Shown here in pieces: positions 1 through 7,560 of a stretch of DNA of 64,000 bases (its first letter is position 1; each line of letters opens with the position of its first letter). The translations under genes were made by a program, and so were the position numbers. This stretch comes from RGIG5579 sp045541915. Its GTDB lineage: Bacteria; Bacillota; Clostridia; Oscillospirales; SIG627. The stretch lies in contig JAZQJZ010000032.1 of NCBI GenBank assembly GCA_045541915.1, forward strand, positions 62,001 to 126,000. Direction: 5' to 3'. The notes under the pieces are model-generated. The model ran no database searches and had not been told where the DNA came from. It saw only the letters and a program-made list of their open reading frames with translations.

Positions 1-219
1 CTGAATATCATTTCCTTCATAAACATTCAATATGGCATAGGTGGGACTTGAAACAAGGGCATTGGGAATCAGCGCATGAACAAAGCCGCGCATGAAAACC
101 GTTTTCCCGCTACCCATATCTCCATAAAGCGCAATAAATGCATTTTTGGGACAAGAAAGGGCAATTTGTTCCCCAATCTTTTCAGTTTCTTTTTCCGATT
201 GAGAAAGGTAAATATCCAT
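1..219 (-). CDS. tsaE: TsaE, tRNA threonylcarbamoyladenosine biosynthesis ATPase (C-terminal part outside window)
   Basis: This is the N-terminal 73 residues of TsaE, the small ATPase that works with TsaB and TsaD to make t6A37 on ANN-decoding tRNAs. The Walker A motif GDMGSGKT is at residues 33-40, followed by the family-typical SSPTYAI segment. The start ATG at 219 follows GGGAGGTGGC; another ATG four bases upstream is in a different frame and gives no family match. The gene runs off the left edge. It lies 60 bases downstream of rqcH, with its own likely promoter at the rqcH stop codon. Confidence 0.9.
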   Translation of the reverse strand, partial: MDIYLSQSEKETEKIGEQIALSCPKNAFIALYGDMGSGKTVFMRGFVHALIPNALVSSPTYAILNVYEGNDIQ

Positions 220-247
220 ACATTGCCACCTCCCTTACACAAGAGGT

Positions 248-276
248 ATTGTAATACAAAATTGAGAAAAACACAA
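248..276 (-). promoter_or_regulatory. Putative sigma-A promoter of tsaE
   Basis: On the minus strand TTGTGT (271-276) and TACAAT (248-253) are 17 bases apart and lie just upstream of the tsaE ribosome site. The -35 element is not perfect. Confidence 0.45.
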
Positions 277-279
277 GCG

Positions 280-2034
280 TTATTTCAACTTTCTTGGCGT
301 AACAAGCGCCGTATTATGATTTTTATAAGTAACAAATCCAGGTTTAGAACCATTGGGCTTTTTCACGAATTGCGCTTTGGTGTAATCCACCTCGACCTTA
401 TCTGAATTTTTCACTTCGGAATAATAAGCTGCATATGATGCAGCCTCTTCCAAGTCAGCATCAGAAAACGCTTTTTCAGGATCATATTTTAAAAGAACAT
501 GGCTTCCATGATAGTTTTTAACGTGAAACCACACATCATCATTCCGCGAGTGATGACAGGAAACCGCATCATTCTGAAGGTTATTCATTCCCAGGAGCAC
601 AGTAAAGCCGCCTTGTGTCTTCCCTTCCAATGGCTTTGCAACGCTTTTCTTTTTTTGCGGTTTCTTCAGTCCGGAAGTCAATCTTCTTCCATAAGACCAG
701 TGCGAAAGCTCCTCCCGAATTTCTGAAAGGTCTTTCGCGCTGGTGGCAGTTTCAAGAGTTGCCATTACACTTTCTACATATCTCAATTCGTTCTTTGCGA
801 TATCAATCTGTTCTCCGGTTTTCAAAATTGCAGTTTTTTTCTTATTATACTCACGGTAAAACTGCTGAGCATTCTGACTTGGAGTAAGTACCGGGTCCAA
901 AGGGATGGAAACAGTCGTTCCCGTTTCATAGTCCATCGCATCCACCTTATGATCACCGCGACGAATTCGATACATTTCTTGCATCACAAGATCACCAAAA
1001 CGCTTCTTTTCATCGGCATCTGCAGAATCCTCAAGTTGTTGCATCTGCGCGGAAATTTTCTTTTCCAAGCGGTTCTTGCAATTTTTTAAAATCTGGGCTA
1101 TATCATTATGATGTTGCTTTTGCCTCTCCTTTTGATTGCGAAGCGAATAGTACCACTCAATAGCCTCAGATGCGCCGGAACAGGGATAGACAAAAAATGG
1201 TGATGAAAACTGACGGATGGGCATAAAAGAAAAATCCAAGGGGCTCTCGCCAGCCTGATACGCATCGTAGGATTCAAAAATCAAGCAAGGAGAAAAATCG
1301 CAATTTTTCACCAAATTTACAACAGCAGAAAACTCCTCCCAAAGTTTTTCCTGATTCGATTGGGAATATACCGCTTCGCAGTCACCGCAAGCGCGAAAAA
1401 CAATTTCTCTGGCTGTTAGCTTTCCGAAGCCAGAAAACAGCTTTTGTATGGCAAGATCGCATCTGGAATCAACGGGAAGAAAAGAAAAAGCAGAGACAAA
1501 ATCTTCCTTAGAACAGGTCATGGGATCCAATTTTTCCTGCGGGGGCATTGCTTTATAAGGGAACCCAACCATCACAACACGATCGAACTTTGTGGTTATA
1601 TCATTTTGCCGGAAGGCGGCCAGAATTTTATTGTTTTCATCTGCAAAAACAAGGTTTGACCCACGTCCCATCATTTCACAATACAAATATTTGCTTTTTC
1701 TAAAGCCAAGCTCATCCCCGCTGTCCAGAGAGATGCGAATGGTTCGATCAAAGCCCAATTGGCAGATATCGGTAATTTTTGCACGGGACAAGTGCTTTCG
1801 AAGCAGCATACAAAGCATCGGAGGCGTTGCAGGGTTTTCTCTTGTCTCAGATGAGAGCGCCATATATGGCGTGGATGCGGTGCAATTGATCACCAGACGG
1901 TTTCTTCCCGTTGTATGAAAGACTAAATCAATCTCATCCCGCTCCGGCTGAAAAATGCGATCCACCTTTAAACCAACAAGGCGATCGGAAAGCTCCCTCG
2001 CCAGAGCTGAAGTCATAAAAGAATCAAAAGGCAT
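280..2034 (-). CDS. rqcH: RqcH/NFACT-family ribosome quality control protein (Rqc2 homolog)
   Basis: The 584-residue product has the NFACT layout: NFACT-N domain, central coiled coil, then an NFACT-R domain with the WFHVKNYHGSHVLL signature near residues 505-520. RqcH binds stalled 50S subunits and adds C-terminal alanine tails to the trapped nascent chain. The residues needed for tRNA recruitment in B. subtilis (D97/R98 and E121/I122/M123) correspond to D96 R97 and E120 M121 M122 here, so the protein should be active. The start at 2034 was chosen because GGAGG lies 5 bases upstream; an upstream in-frame extension has no ribosome site. Older databases call this family fibronectin-binding protein A. 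Confidence 0.93.
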   Translation of the reverse strand: MPFDSFMTSALARELSDRLVGLKVDRIFQPERDEIDLVFHTTGRNRLVINCTASTPYMALSSETRENPATPPMLCMLLRKHLSRAKITDICQLGFDRTIRISLDSGDELGFRKSKYLYCEMMGRGSNLVFADENNKILAAFRQNDITTKFDRVVMVGFPYKAMPPQEKLDPMTCSKEDFVSAFSFLPVDSRCDLAIQKLFSGFGKLTAREIVFRACGDCEAVYSQSNQEKLWEEFSAVVNLVKNCDFSPCLIFESYDAYQAGESPLDFSFMPIRQFSSPFFVYPCSGASEAIEWYYSLRNQKERQKQHHNDIAQILKNCKNRLEKKISAQMQQLEDSADADEKKRFGDLVMQEMYRIRRGDHKVDAMDYETGTTVSIPLDPVLTPSQNAQQFYREYNKKKTAILKTGEQIDIAKNELRYVESVMATLETATSAKDLSEIREELSHWSYGRRLTSGLKKPQKKKSVAKPLEGKTQGGFTVLLGMNNLQNDAVSCHHSRNDDVWFHVKNYHGSHVLLKYDPEKAFSDADLEEAASYAAYYSEVKNSDKVEVDYTKAQFVKKPNGSKPGFVTYKNHNTALVTPRKLK

Positions 2035-2085
2035 ATTTTCCTCCGGTAAACGTAAAATGTAGTATTGAATGCTGGGGGTAACAAA

Positions 2086-2367
2086 ATGGGTCAAATTAAA
2101 TCAGTCTGTACGCTCTCGGAACTGAGAAAGCTGGAAGTAATCAATTTATGCGACGGCAGCAAAATGGGATGCGTTATTGACGTAGAAATGGATCTTTGTA
2201 TGGGGTGCATTACCGCAATCATTGTGCCAAGGCAAATTGAAATCTGGGAATGGTTTCACAAGGGTGAAAAGAAAAATTGCAGAATCCCTTGGTGTCAGAT
2301 CGAGCGTATCGGAGATGATACTATTTTGGTTCGATACGACGGATCGCACCGTGGAGATGACATATAA
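2086..2367 (+). CDS. ylmC: YlmC/YmxH-family PRC-barrel protein
   Basis: A 93-residue protein similar to the YlmC/YmxH family, a small PRC-barrel-like fold common in spore-forming Firmicutes and often labelled sporulation protein. Its molecular role is not established. The sequence is a compact beta-rich barrel with two close Cys residues (MGCVIDVEMDLCMGC) and the family-typical IPWCQIERIGDDTILV end. The start at 2086 follows GGGGGT at 7 bases spacing. It is one of only two plus-strand genes in the window and diverges from rqcH with about 50 bases between the starts. Confidence 0.85.
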   Translation: MGQIKSVCTLSELRKLEVINLCDGSKMGCVIDVEMDLCMGCITAIIVPRQIEIWEWFHKGEKKNCRIPWCQIERIGDDTILVRYDGSHRGDDI

Positions 2368-2375
2368 TTAAAAAA

Positions 2376-3053
2376 CTATTCTGCCGCTTTTCCATCATAA
2401 AATGAGCGAAAAACCGAAAGATTCTCCACATCGCGAATGGCACGCTCTTCGTCGGTCATATCTGCAAGCGGAGAGGTGTATTTTAAACAAAGCACCAATT
2501 CCGGAGAAAGTTTTGAAAAACCTTCCAATTTATAAAGCGGACAGTCTCCGAGACGAATGCCGTAATAGTCAAATGCACCCTTCGGCATTTCATCAAAAAT
2601 CTTATAAAGATTAACGAGCGTTCCGTTTTCTGCCAGTTCCTGATAAAAATACTCATCTAAAAGCAAAAAGCAGGCATCTCCACCAAGAATCTCGTCAGAA
2701 TATTCCCGATAATCCTCATCCGCCTTCGTCCTTTCCGGCTGGCTGAGCTGGGAGAGATCGGAATAAAGGCGGATGGTTTCGATGTCAACGCTTTTGACAC
2801 CGTCACCATTAACATCTGGAATAAAGGATTCAGCAGATAAAATAATTTTCTTACAGGTGGATTCATGAATGGATTCGGCACCTACACAAAGGATCGAAGC
2901 ATCTGCCTTATCCTTGGTAAAATACTGCACCGTTGGGATGAGAAGAAAGACAAAAACAACAACTCCAAGAATAAAAAACCACTTATTATAATACCAAAAA
3001 TTGGCAACCCACTGCCTGGGCGTCATCTTTGGGCACGGATATTTTTCTTCCAT
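2376..3053 (-). CDS. Membrane-anchored protein of unknown function
   Basis: I do not recognise this 225-residue protein. It has a short N-terminal cytoplasmic part (residues 1-22) rich in aromatics, one hydrophobic helix at about 24-46, then a mainly acidic extracytoplasmic domain. A DVNGDG segment near residue 80 resembles a calcium-binding EF-hand/dockerin-type loop, although the last ligand position is shifted by one. The gene is monocistronic: a good promoter is directly upstream, the suf-side terminator lies behind that, and it converges with ylmC, 8 bases from its stop. Topology suggests a single-pass anchored surface protein; no enzymatic motif is visible. Confidence 0.7.
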   Translation of the reverse strand: MEEKYPCPKMTPRQWVANFWYYNKWFFILGVVVFVFLLIPTVQYFTKDKADASILCVGAESIHESTCKKIILSAESFIPDVNGDGVKSVDIETIRLYSDLSQLSQPERTKADEDYREYSDEILGGDACFLLLDEYFYQELAENGTLVNLYKIFDEMPKGAFDYYGIRLGDCPLYKLEGFSKLSPELVLCLKYTSPLADMTDEERAIRDVENLSVFRSFYDGKAAE

Positions 3054-3079
3054 ATCTTCCCTCCTTTTCTATCAAGGAT

Positions 3080-3108
3080 ATTATAGCAAAAAAAGAAGCG
3101 CAATACAA
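3080..3108 (-). promoter_or_regulatory. Sigma-A promoter of the unknown anchored protein
   Basis: Minus-strand TTGTAT (3103-3108) and TATAAT (3080-3085) with a 17-base spacer, 27 bases upstream of the start codon. Confidence 0.65.
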
Positions 3109-3111
3109 GAT

Positions 3112-3144
3112 AAAAAAAGAATCTCCAATTGGAGATTCTTTTTT
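3112..3144 (-). terminator. Terminator of the suf operon (could act in both directions)
   Basis: The perfect palindrome GAATCTCCAATTGGAGATTC (3119-3138) is flanked by A-runs and T-runs, just downstream of the sufB stop codon. Confidence 0.85.
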
Positions 3145-3147
3145 GTT

Positions 3148-4065
3148 TTACTTCAAAAAGCCTGCAATGATTTGCTCTTCCGCTTCTTTTTCGGAAAGAC
3201 CAAGGGTCATAAGTTTCACAAGCTGCTCGCCGGCAATTTTTCCAATGGCAGCTTCATGCACAAGAGAAGCATTGATATCATTTGCCGCAACTTCCGGAAT
3301 CGCAAGCACAGTAGCCTTATCCATCACAATGGCATCGCATTCAGTGTGACCAGAGCATTGATTGTTTCCGTTTACTCTGGAAACAAATTTCTGGTGAGAG
3401 CGGTCCTTTGCCACAGAACGAGAAACCACATGAGCAGAGGATCTTTCACCGTCCAGATTCACAACAAAATCCGTCTTGGCAACCTGAACTCCTTCTGTCA
3501 GGATTTTCTCCCGGATTTTCAAGGTCGCTTCTTTACCAATGGTAGCGGTGGTTTTTCTTTCCGTTGAGTCAACGCCGCCAATTTGAGTTGTTTCCATCTC
3601 CAAGGTTGAACCCTCTTCCAAAAAAACAACCGTTTCAGGATTCATTATATTCTTGCCTTCACCCTCGCCCTGGCCATAGTGCTTTTCAACGTAGCGCACA
3701 ACAGAATCCTTCCCAACGTGGAAAGTGTGAATGCCGTCATGTTGTGCCACATCACATCCACTATTGTGAATACCGCAACCGGCGATAATGGTGACATCAC
3801 ATCCTTCGCCGATATAGAAGTCATTATAGACCGTATCTTGAAGCCCGGATTGAGTCAACACCACGGGAATATGCACCGACTCATTGCGTGTACCGGGTTT
3901 GATAACAATATCGATCCCGGGTGCCCCCTGCTTGGGTGTGATCTCAATGTGCTCTGTCGAATTTCTGCCGGCGCTTTCACCGTTTCTGCGAATGTTATAT
4001 GCACCGGTGGGAATCTCATGAAGAGAAGCGATTTCCTTTAGCAGATTTTTTTCGATCTGATCCAT
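3148..4065 (-). CDS. sufB: SufB/SufD-family Fe-S scaffold subunit (minimal SUF/SMS-type)
   Basis: This 305-residue protein matches the beta-helix core of SufB/SufD, partner of the SufC ATPase in Fe-S cluster assembly. It is much shorter than classical SufB (about 460-470) or SufD (about 420), because the usual N-terminal region is missing. Only sufC accompanies it; sufD, sufS and sufU are absent. This fits the two-gene minimal SUF-like systems (SmsC-SmsB) described in archaea and anaerobes. The start at 4065 was chosen because AGGAGG lies 9 bases upstream; it overlaps the 3' end of sufC by translational coupling. The last gene before a strong terminator. Confidence 0.85.
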   Translation of the reverse strand: MDQIEKNLLKEIASLHEIPTGAYNIRRNGESAGRNSTEHIEITPKQGAPGIDIVIKPGTRNESVHIPVVLTQSGLQDTVYNDFYIGEGCDVTIIAGCGIHNSGCDVAQHDGIHTFHVGKDSVVRYVEKHYGQGEGEGKNIMNPETVVFLEEGSTLEMETTQIGGVDSTERKTTATIGKEATLKIREKILTEGVQVAKTDFVVNLDGERSSAHVVSRSVAKDRSHQKFVSRVNGNNQCSGHTECDAIVMDKATVLAIPEVAANDINASLVHEAAIGKIAGEQLVKLMTLGLSEKEAEEQIIAGFLK

Positions 4066-4079
4066 TTTTTCACTCCTCC

Positions 4080-4802
4080 TTACAGTTTCTCGGCCAGCGC
4101 GGAGCAAACATTGCTCTTGCTCAAAAGGCTGGGTAAAATTTCATCTCTGGTGCCAGAATTTTGGATGCCACCATCCGCAACCACAACAATGCGGTCAGCA
4201 ATATTCAAAATTCGTTCTTGATGAGAAATAATCAAAATGGAACCGTTTACAGTGGTCCGAAGATTTTCAAAAACTTGAATCAAATTCTGAAAGCTCCAAA
4301 GGTCAATTCCGGCCTCAGGCTCATCAAAGATGGAAAACTTCGTTCCTCTTGCAATGATCTGTGCAATTTCAATTCTTTTTAATTCGCCACCGGAGAGAGA
4401 TGCGTTGACTTCTCTGTTAATATATTCTCTGGCGCAAAGACCAACGCGGGAAAGATATTCACACGCTTGGCTTACGCCAATGTCGCTACCAGCGGCCAAG
4501 CGGATCAAATCCATAACACAAATTCCTTTAAAACGGACTGGCTGCTGAAATGCAAAGCTAATTCCTTTTTGCGCTCTTTCTGTAACGGAGCTGTAGGTAA
4601 TATCCTCTCCATCAAGCAAAATTTGTCCGGAGGTAGGCTGATAAATACCGGCAATGATTTTTGCAAGAGTGGATTTTCCACCGCCGTTTGGGCCAGTAAG
4701 AGCGGTAAAGCCATCGCCGATGGTAAGGGAAACATTTTTTAAAATATTCTTTGGACCTTCCGGCAGATCTACTGTAAATGAAATATTCTTAAGTTCTAAC
4801 AT
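4080..4802 (-). CDS. sufC: SufC-type ABC ATPase
   Basis: A 240-residue ABC ATPase of the SufC type, which dimerises on the SufB-like scaffold and drives Fe-S cluster assembly in the cytoplasm. Walker A GPNGGGKST is at residues 37-45, the signature LSGGE at 136-140, Walker B SIFDEPEAG near 158-166 and the H-loop His at 195. The EPEAGID segment after Walker B is typical of SufC. It sits between an acyl-CoA ligase gene (24 bases upstream) and the SufB-like gene, so it may be co-transcribed with lipid-type genes. Confidence 0.92.
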   Translation of the reverse strand: MLELKNISFTVDLPEGPKNILKNVSLTIGDGFTALTGPNGGGKSTLAKIIAGIYQPTSGQILLDGEDITYSSVTERAQKGISFAFQQPVRFKGICVMDLIRLAAGSDIGVSQACEYLSRVGLCAREYINREVNASLSGGELKRIEIAQIIARGTKFSIFDEPEAGIDLWSFQNLIQVFENLRTTVNGSILIISHQERILNIADRIVVVADGGIQNSGTRDEILPSLLSKSNVCSALAEKL

Positions 4803-4826
4803 TTATGCCTCTTTTGTTTCAGTCTT

Positions 4827-6530
4827 CTAAAGTTTTTCTGCTTCTTCCTTTTCCAGCACTGTATATGCTACCTTGCCAACCAAGGTTTTCGGAAGCGTTT
4901 TTCGAATTTCAATGTCATACGGAAGTGCATAGCGAGCGATGTTTTTTCGACAGTGCTCACGAAGGGATTCAAGCACCTCAGGCGTTGGCTCAAAGCCTTC
5001 CCGGAGCATAACAAATGCCTTGACTTTCTGCATCTTAATCGGGTCCTTCACCCCGATCACGCAACTCATTTGAACCGCCTTATGACTATCAATAATATTC
5101 TCAAGCTGAGAGGGGTATACATTGTAACCCGATGTGATGATCATTCGTTTGATCCGCTGCTTGAAGAAAATAAATCCGTTTTCATTCATATAACCCAAAT
5201 CTCCGGTGTGGAGCCAAACACGTCCGTCACTGTGCGCACGAAGGGTGTTGGCGTTTTCCTCAGGATGATTTAGATACCCTTTCATCACCGTTGGGCCGGT
5301 TAAGCAAATCTCGCCGTCTTCGCCGTATGGAACTTCTTCTTCGGTGGAGGGCTTGCAGATTTTATAATAAGTATCCGGATACGGAAGGCCAATGCTTCCT
5401 TCCACTTCGATATTGTAAGGCGTAAGACAGCTAGCTGTCACACATTCAGTGGTACCATATCCTTCGCGAATACGAACGGTAGCACCGTGGTCAGTCAAAA
5501 ACTGATCGAACTTCTTTTTCAGTTCAATGGAAAGGCTATCACCACCGGAAAAGACACCCATCAAAAAGTCTAGATTTTTTCCATCTAAATCAGAATTTCT
5601 GGTAATGGTCTCAAACAAGGTGGGAACGCCGGCAATATAATTGGGTTTTTCTTTGACGATCAGATTGGCATATTCCTTCGGAGTAAAGCGCGGGACCAAA
5701 ATTGAGGTTCCGCCGGCAACCATCATCGTGTGCACGCAGACACCCAAGCCAAATCCATGAAACATCGGCATTGCGGCCAACATTTTCTTTCCGGTAACGG
5801 GACGATTACACATATGAACGGTTTGAAGTGCCAAAGCGTTAAAATTCAAGTTGGTCAAAAGAATTCCCTTGGTTACACCGGTGGTACCGCCGGAAAACAG
5901 AATGACTGCGGGGTCATCCTTTTCTTTTTCAACAATGTATTCTCCAACATACTCTTTCCCTGCTTGGAGAAAATCATTCCAAAGCAAAACATTTTCCTCT
6001 TGAGGAACCTTGGGAATTTTTCTTCCTTGGGTCAATTTATAACCAACGCTCATAACAAAGCTTAAGGCATCTGCCACGGAAGAAATGATAAGCTTACGAA
6101 TAGAAACGCTCTTTTGAACATTTACAAACTTGCCATAAAACTGATCCAATGTGAGAACCACATCACACTTTGCTTCATTCAGATAAAAAGCAATTTCGCC
6201 TTCAGCGGAAAGCGGATGGATCATGGTGGCAATGGCGCCGATGCGATTCAACCCATAAAGAGCAAAAACAGTTTGAGGAACATTTGGCATACAAAGACAA
6301 ACACGGTCCCCCTCTTTGATTCCAGCGGCCACAAAGGCTCTTGCACAAAGATCAATTTTTTCTGCCAATGCAAAGAAAGAGGTTTTTTTGCCCATAAATG
6401 AAAGCGCGGTGTTTTGCGGATAAGTGGACGCGGTATTTAAGACCGCTCTGCTCATCGAGCCGTTGGGATAATCTAAGTGAAACTGTACTTCACCGTAACT
6501 GGAAAGCCAAGGGGTTTTGATTTCTTTCAT
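4827..6530 (-). CDS. AMP-forming acyl-CoA synthetase / acid-CoA ligase
   Basis: A 567-residue class I adenylate-forming enzyme that would activate a carboxylic acid to acyl-AMP and then acyl-CoA. Visible motifs are the P-loop FSGGTTGVTKG (about 212-222), the GYGTTE motif near 358, the TGDLGYMNE and RMIITSGYNVYP hinge region, and the C-terminal PKTLVGK with the catalytic Lys. The length fits long- or medium-chain fatty acyl-CoA ligases; the substrate cannot be read from sequence. Start ATG at 6530 with AGGAG 7 bases upstream. It follows an E2-like acyltransferase gene by 9 bases and precedes sufC by 24, suggesting one transcript. Confidence 0.85.
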   Translation of the reverse strand: MKEIKTPWLSSYGEVQFHLDYPNGSMSRAVLNTASTYPQNTALSFMGKKTSFFALAEKIDLCARAFVAAGIKEGDRVCLCMPNVPQTVFALYGLNRIGAIATMIHPLSAEGEIAFYLNEAKCDVVLTLDQFYGKFVNVQKSVSIRKLIISSVADALSFVMSVGYKLTQGRKIPKVPQEENVLLWNDFLQAGKEYVGEYIVEKEKDDPAVILFSGGTTGVTKGILLTNLNFNALALQTVHMCNRPVTGKKMLAAMPMFHGFGLGVCVHTMMVAGGTSILVPRFTPKEYANLIVKEKPNYIAGVPTLFETITRNSDLDGKNLDFLMGVFSGGDSLSIELKKKFDQFLTDHGATVRIREGYGTTECVTASCLTPYNIEVEGSIGLPYPDTYYKICKPSTEEEVPYGEDGEICLTGPTVMKGYLNHPEENANTLRAHSDGRVWLHTGDLGYMNENGFIFFKQRIKRMIITSGYNVYPSQLENIIDSHKAVQMSCVIGVKDPIKMQKVKAFVMLREGFEPTPEVLESLREHCRKNIARYALPYDIEIRKTLPKTLVGKVAYTVLEKEEAEKL

Positions 6531-6539
6531 AATGACTCC

Positions 6540-7424
6540 TTACTCTTCAAGTGGTGTTTTCATTGGTTCATCTAAAAGCTCGGGATTCTGAAGGATCTTG
6601 CGCAAAACCTTAATGCTATTGGCGAAGTAGAAACCATCGGAGATACGTTCGTCAATGGTAAAACCAAGAGGAAGCATTTCCTTCATTTCATAGGAACCGT
6701 CCTTTTGAAATACAGGCTGCCACTTTTTTTCACCAATGATCACAAAAAAAGAATTGGTTCCCCAATCGATCAGGTGGTGATAGGAGGCAGTCATTTTGAT
6801 GCTCCCCAAATTGGAAACAAAGCAAGTGGCGTGGTACGGATCAATTTTTAAAAGCTCTGACGGTACCCAACCGTGATACTCCAACCAGAATAAGAATCTT
6901 GCTACCAGGCGCAGAAGCGGCCTGGGAATCTTATTTAAAATAGAAATAACATCGGTGGTCCCATCAGACTTATTCTCTTTGCGAACAAAATTCACTTCCC
7001 TCTTCACACGGGAATATACTTGCTCCATTGGAGACACATCGCTTTCCGGATCCACCTTCATAATAACGAGCGCCTCTTGTGCAGCATCGGAAAAAGCACG
7101 CTTTACCACAAAGGAAAAGGAAATATCATTTCTTTGATAAAGTCTATGTCCTTGCAGAAAACGGTTCATTGCCGGGCGAAGATAGATGGTTTTAGCGAGT
7201 GCGGCCAGAACAACATGGAAGATCGTATATTTAAAATCAGGCTGATCGGCATTTTTCTTTTCCAGATACTGATTCACTTTTGTCAAATCGAGATCGTCAT
7301 TTAAAAGAGCTTCGTTGTCAGTTCTACCAAGCAAGAGATATGGCATAAAAGAGTGAAGTGGATCTGCATCGCGAATCCACGTTGCATCTTTTCGGTCACC
7401 ACGGTGCTTTTTCGATTCACTCAT
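6540..7424 (-). CDS. 2-oxoacid dehydrogenase E2-like acyltransferase domain protein, catalytic His replaced
   Basis: A 294-residue protein resembling the catalytic core of E2 acyltransferases (chloramphenicol-acetyltransferase fold) but without lipoyl or peripheral subunit-binding domains. In true E2 enzymes the C-terminal motif is HRxxDG. Here it reads ERISDG, with Glu259 in place of the catalytic His, while Arg260, Asp263 and Gly264 are kept. It is therefore unlikely to use standard E2 chemistry. A hydrophobic stretch near residue 175-185 precedes a WLEYHGW segment. The next gene is an acyl-CoA ligase, which suggests an acyl-transfer or acyl-carrier role. The ATG at 7424 was preferred to an upstream TTG. 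Confidence 0.75.
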   Translation of the reverse strand: MSESKKHRGDRKDATWIRDADPLHSFMPYLLLGRTDNEALLNDDLDLTKVNQYLEKKNADQPDFKYTIFHVVLAALAKTIYLRPAMNRFLQGHRLYQRNDISFSFVVKRAFSDAAQEALVIMKVDPESDVSPMEQVYSRVKREVNFVRKENKSDGTTDVISILNKIPRPLLRLVARFLFWLEYHGWVPSELLKIDPYHATCFVSNLGSIKMTASYHHLIDWGTNSFFVIIGEKKWQPVFQKDGSYEMKEMLPLGFTIDERISDGFYFANSIKVLRKILQNPELLDEPMKTPLEE

Positions 7425-7472
7425 AAAATGTCTCACTTTCAAAGCAAATTTTTTGCAATAAAACGATGAGTT

Positions 7473-7501
7473 AGTATATCATATTCACGTTGAAAAGTCA
7501 A
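7473..7501 (-). promoter_or_regulatory. Sigma-A promoter of the acyltransferase-ligase-suf operon
   Basis: Minus-strand TTGACT (7496-7501) and TATACT (7473-7478) with a 17-base spacer. No other good promoter is seen before sufB, so it may serve all four genes. Confidence 0.7.
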
Positions 7502-7516
7502 CATTCGACAGCAATG

Positions 7517-7552
7517 AAAAAACGCTTTTCCAAAAAAGAAAAAGCGTTTTTT
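7517..7552 (-). terminator. Terminator of the two-component operon
   Basis: An 11-13 bp A/T-flanked hairpin (AAAACGCTTTT paired with AAAAGCGTTTT) just after the histidine kinase stop codon. Confidence 0.8.
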
Positions 7553-7560
7553 AGATTCAA

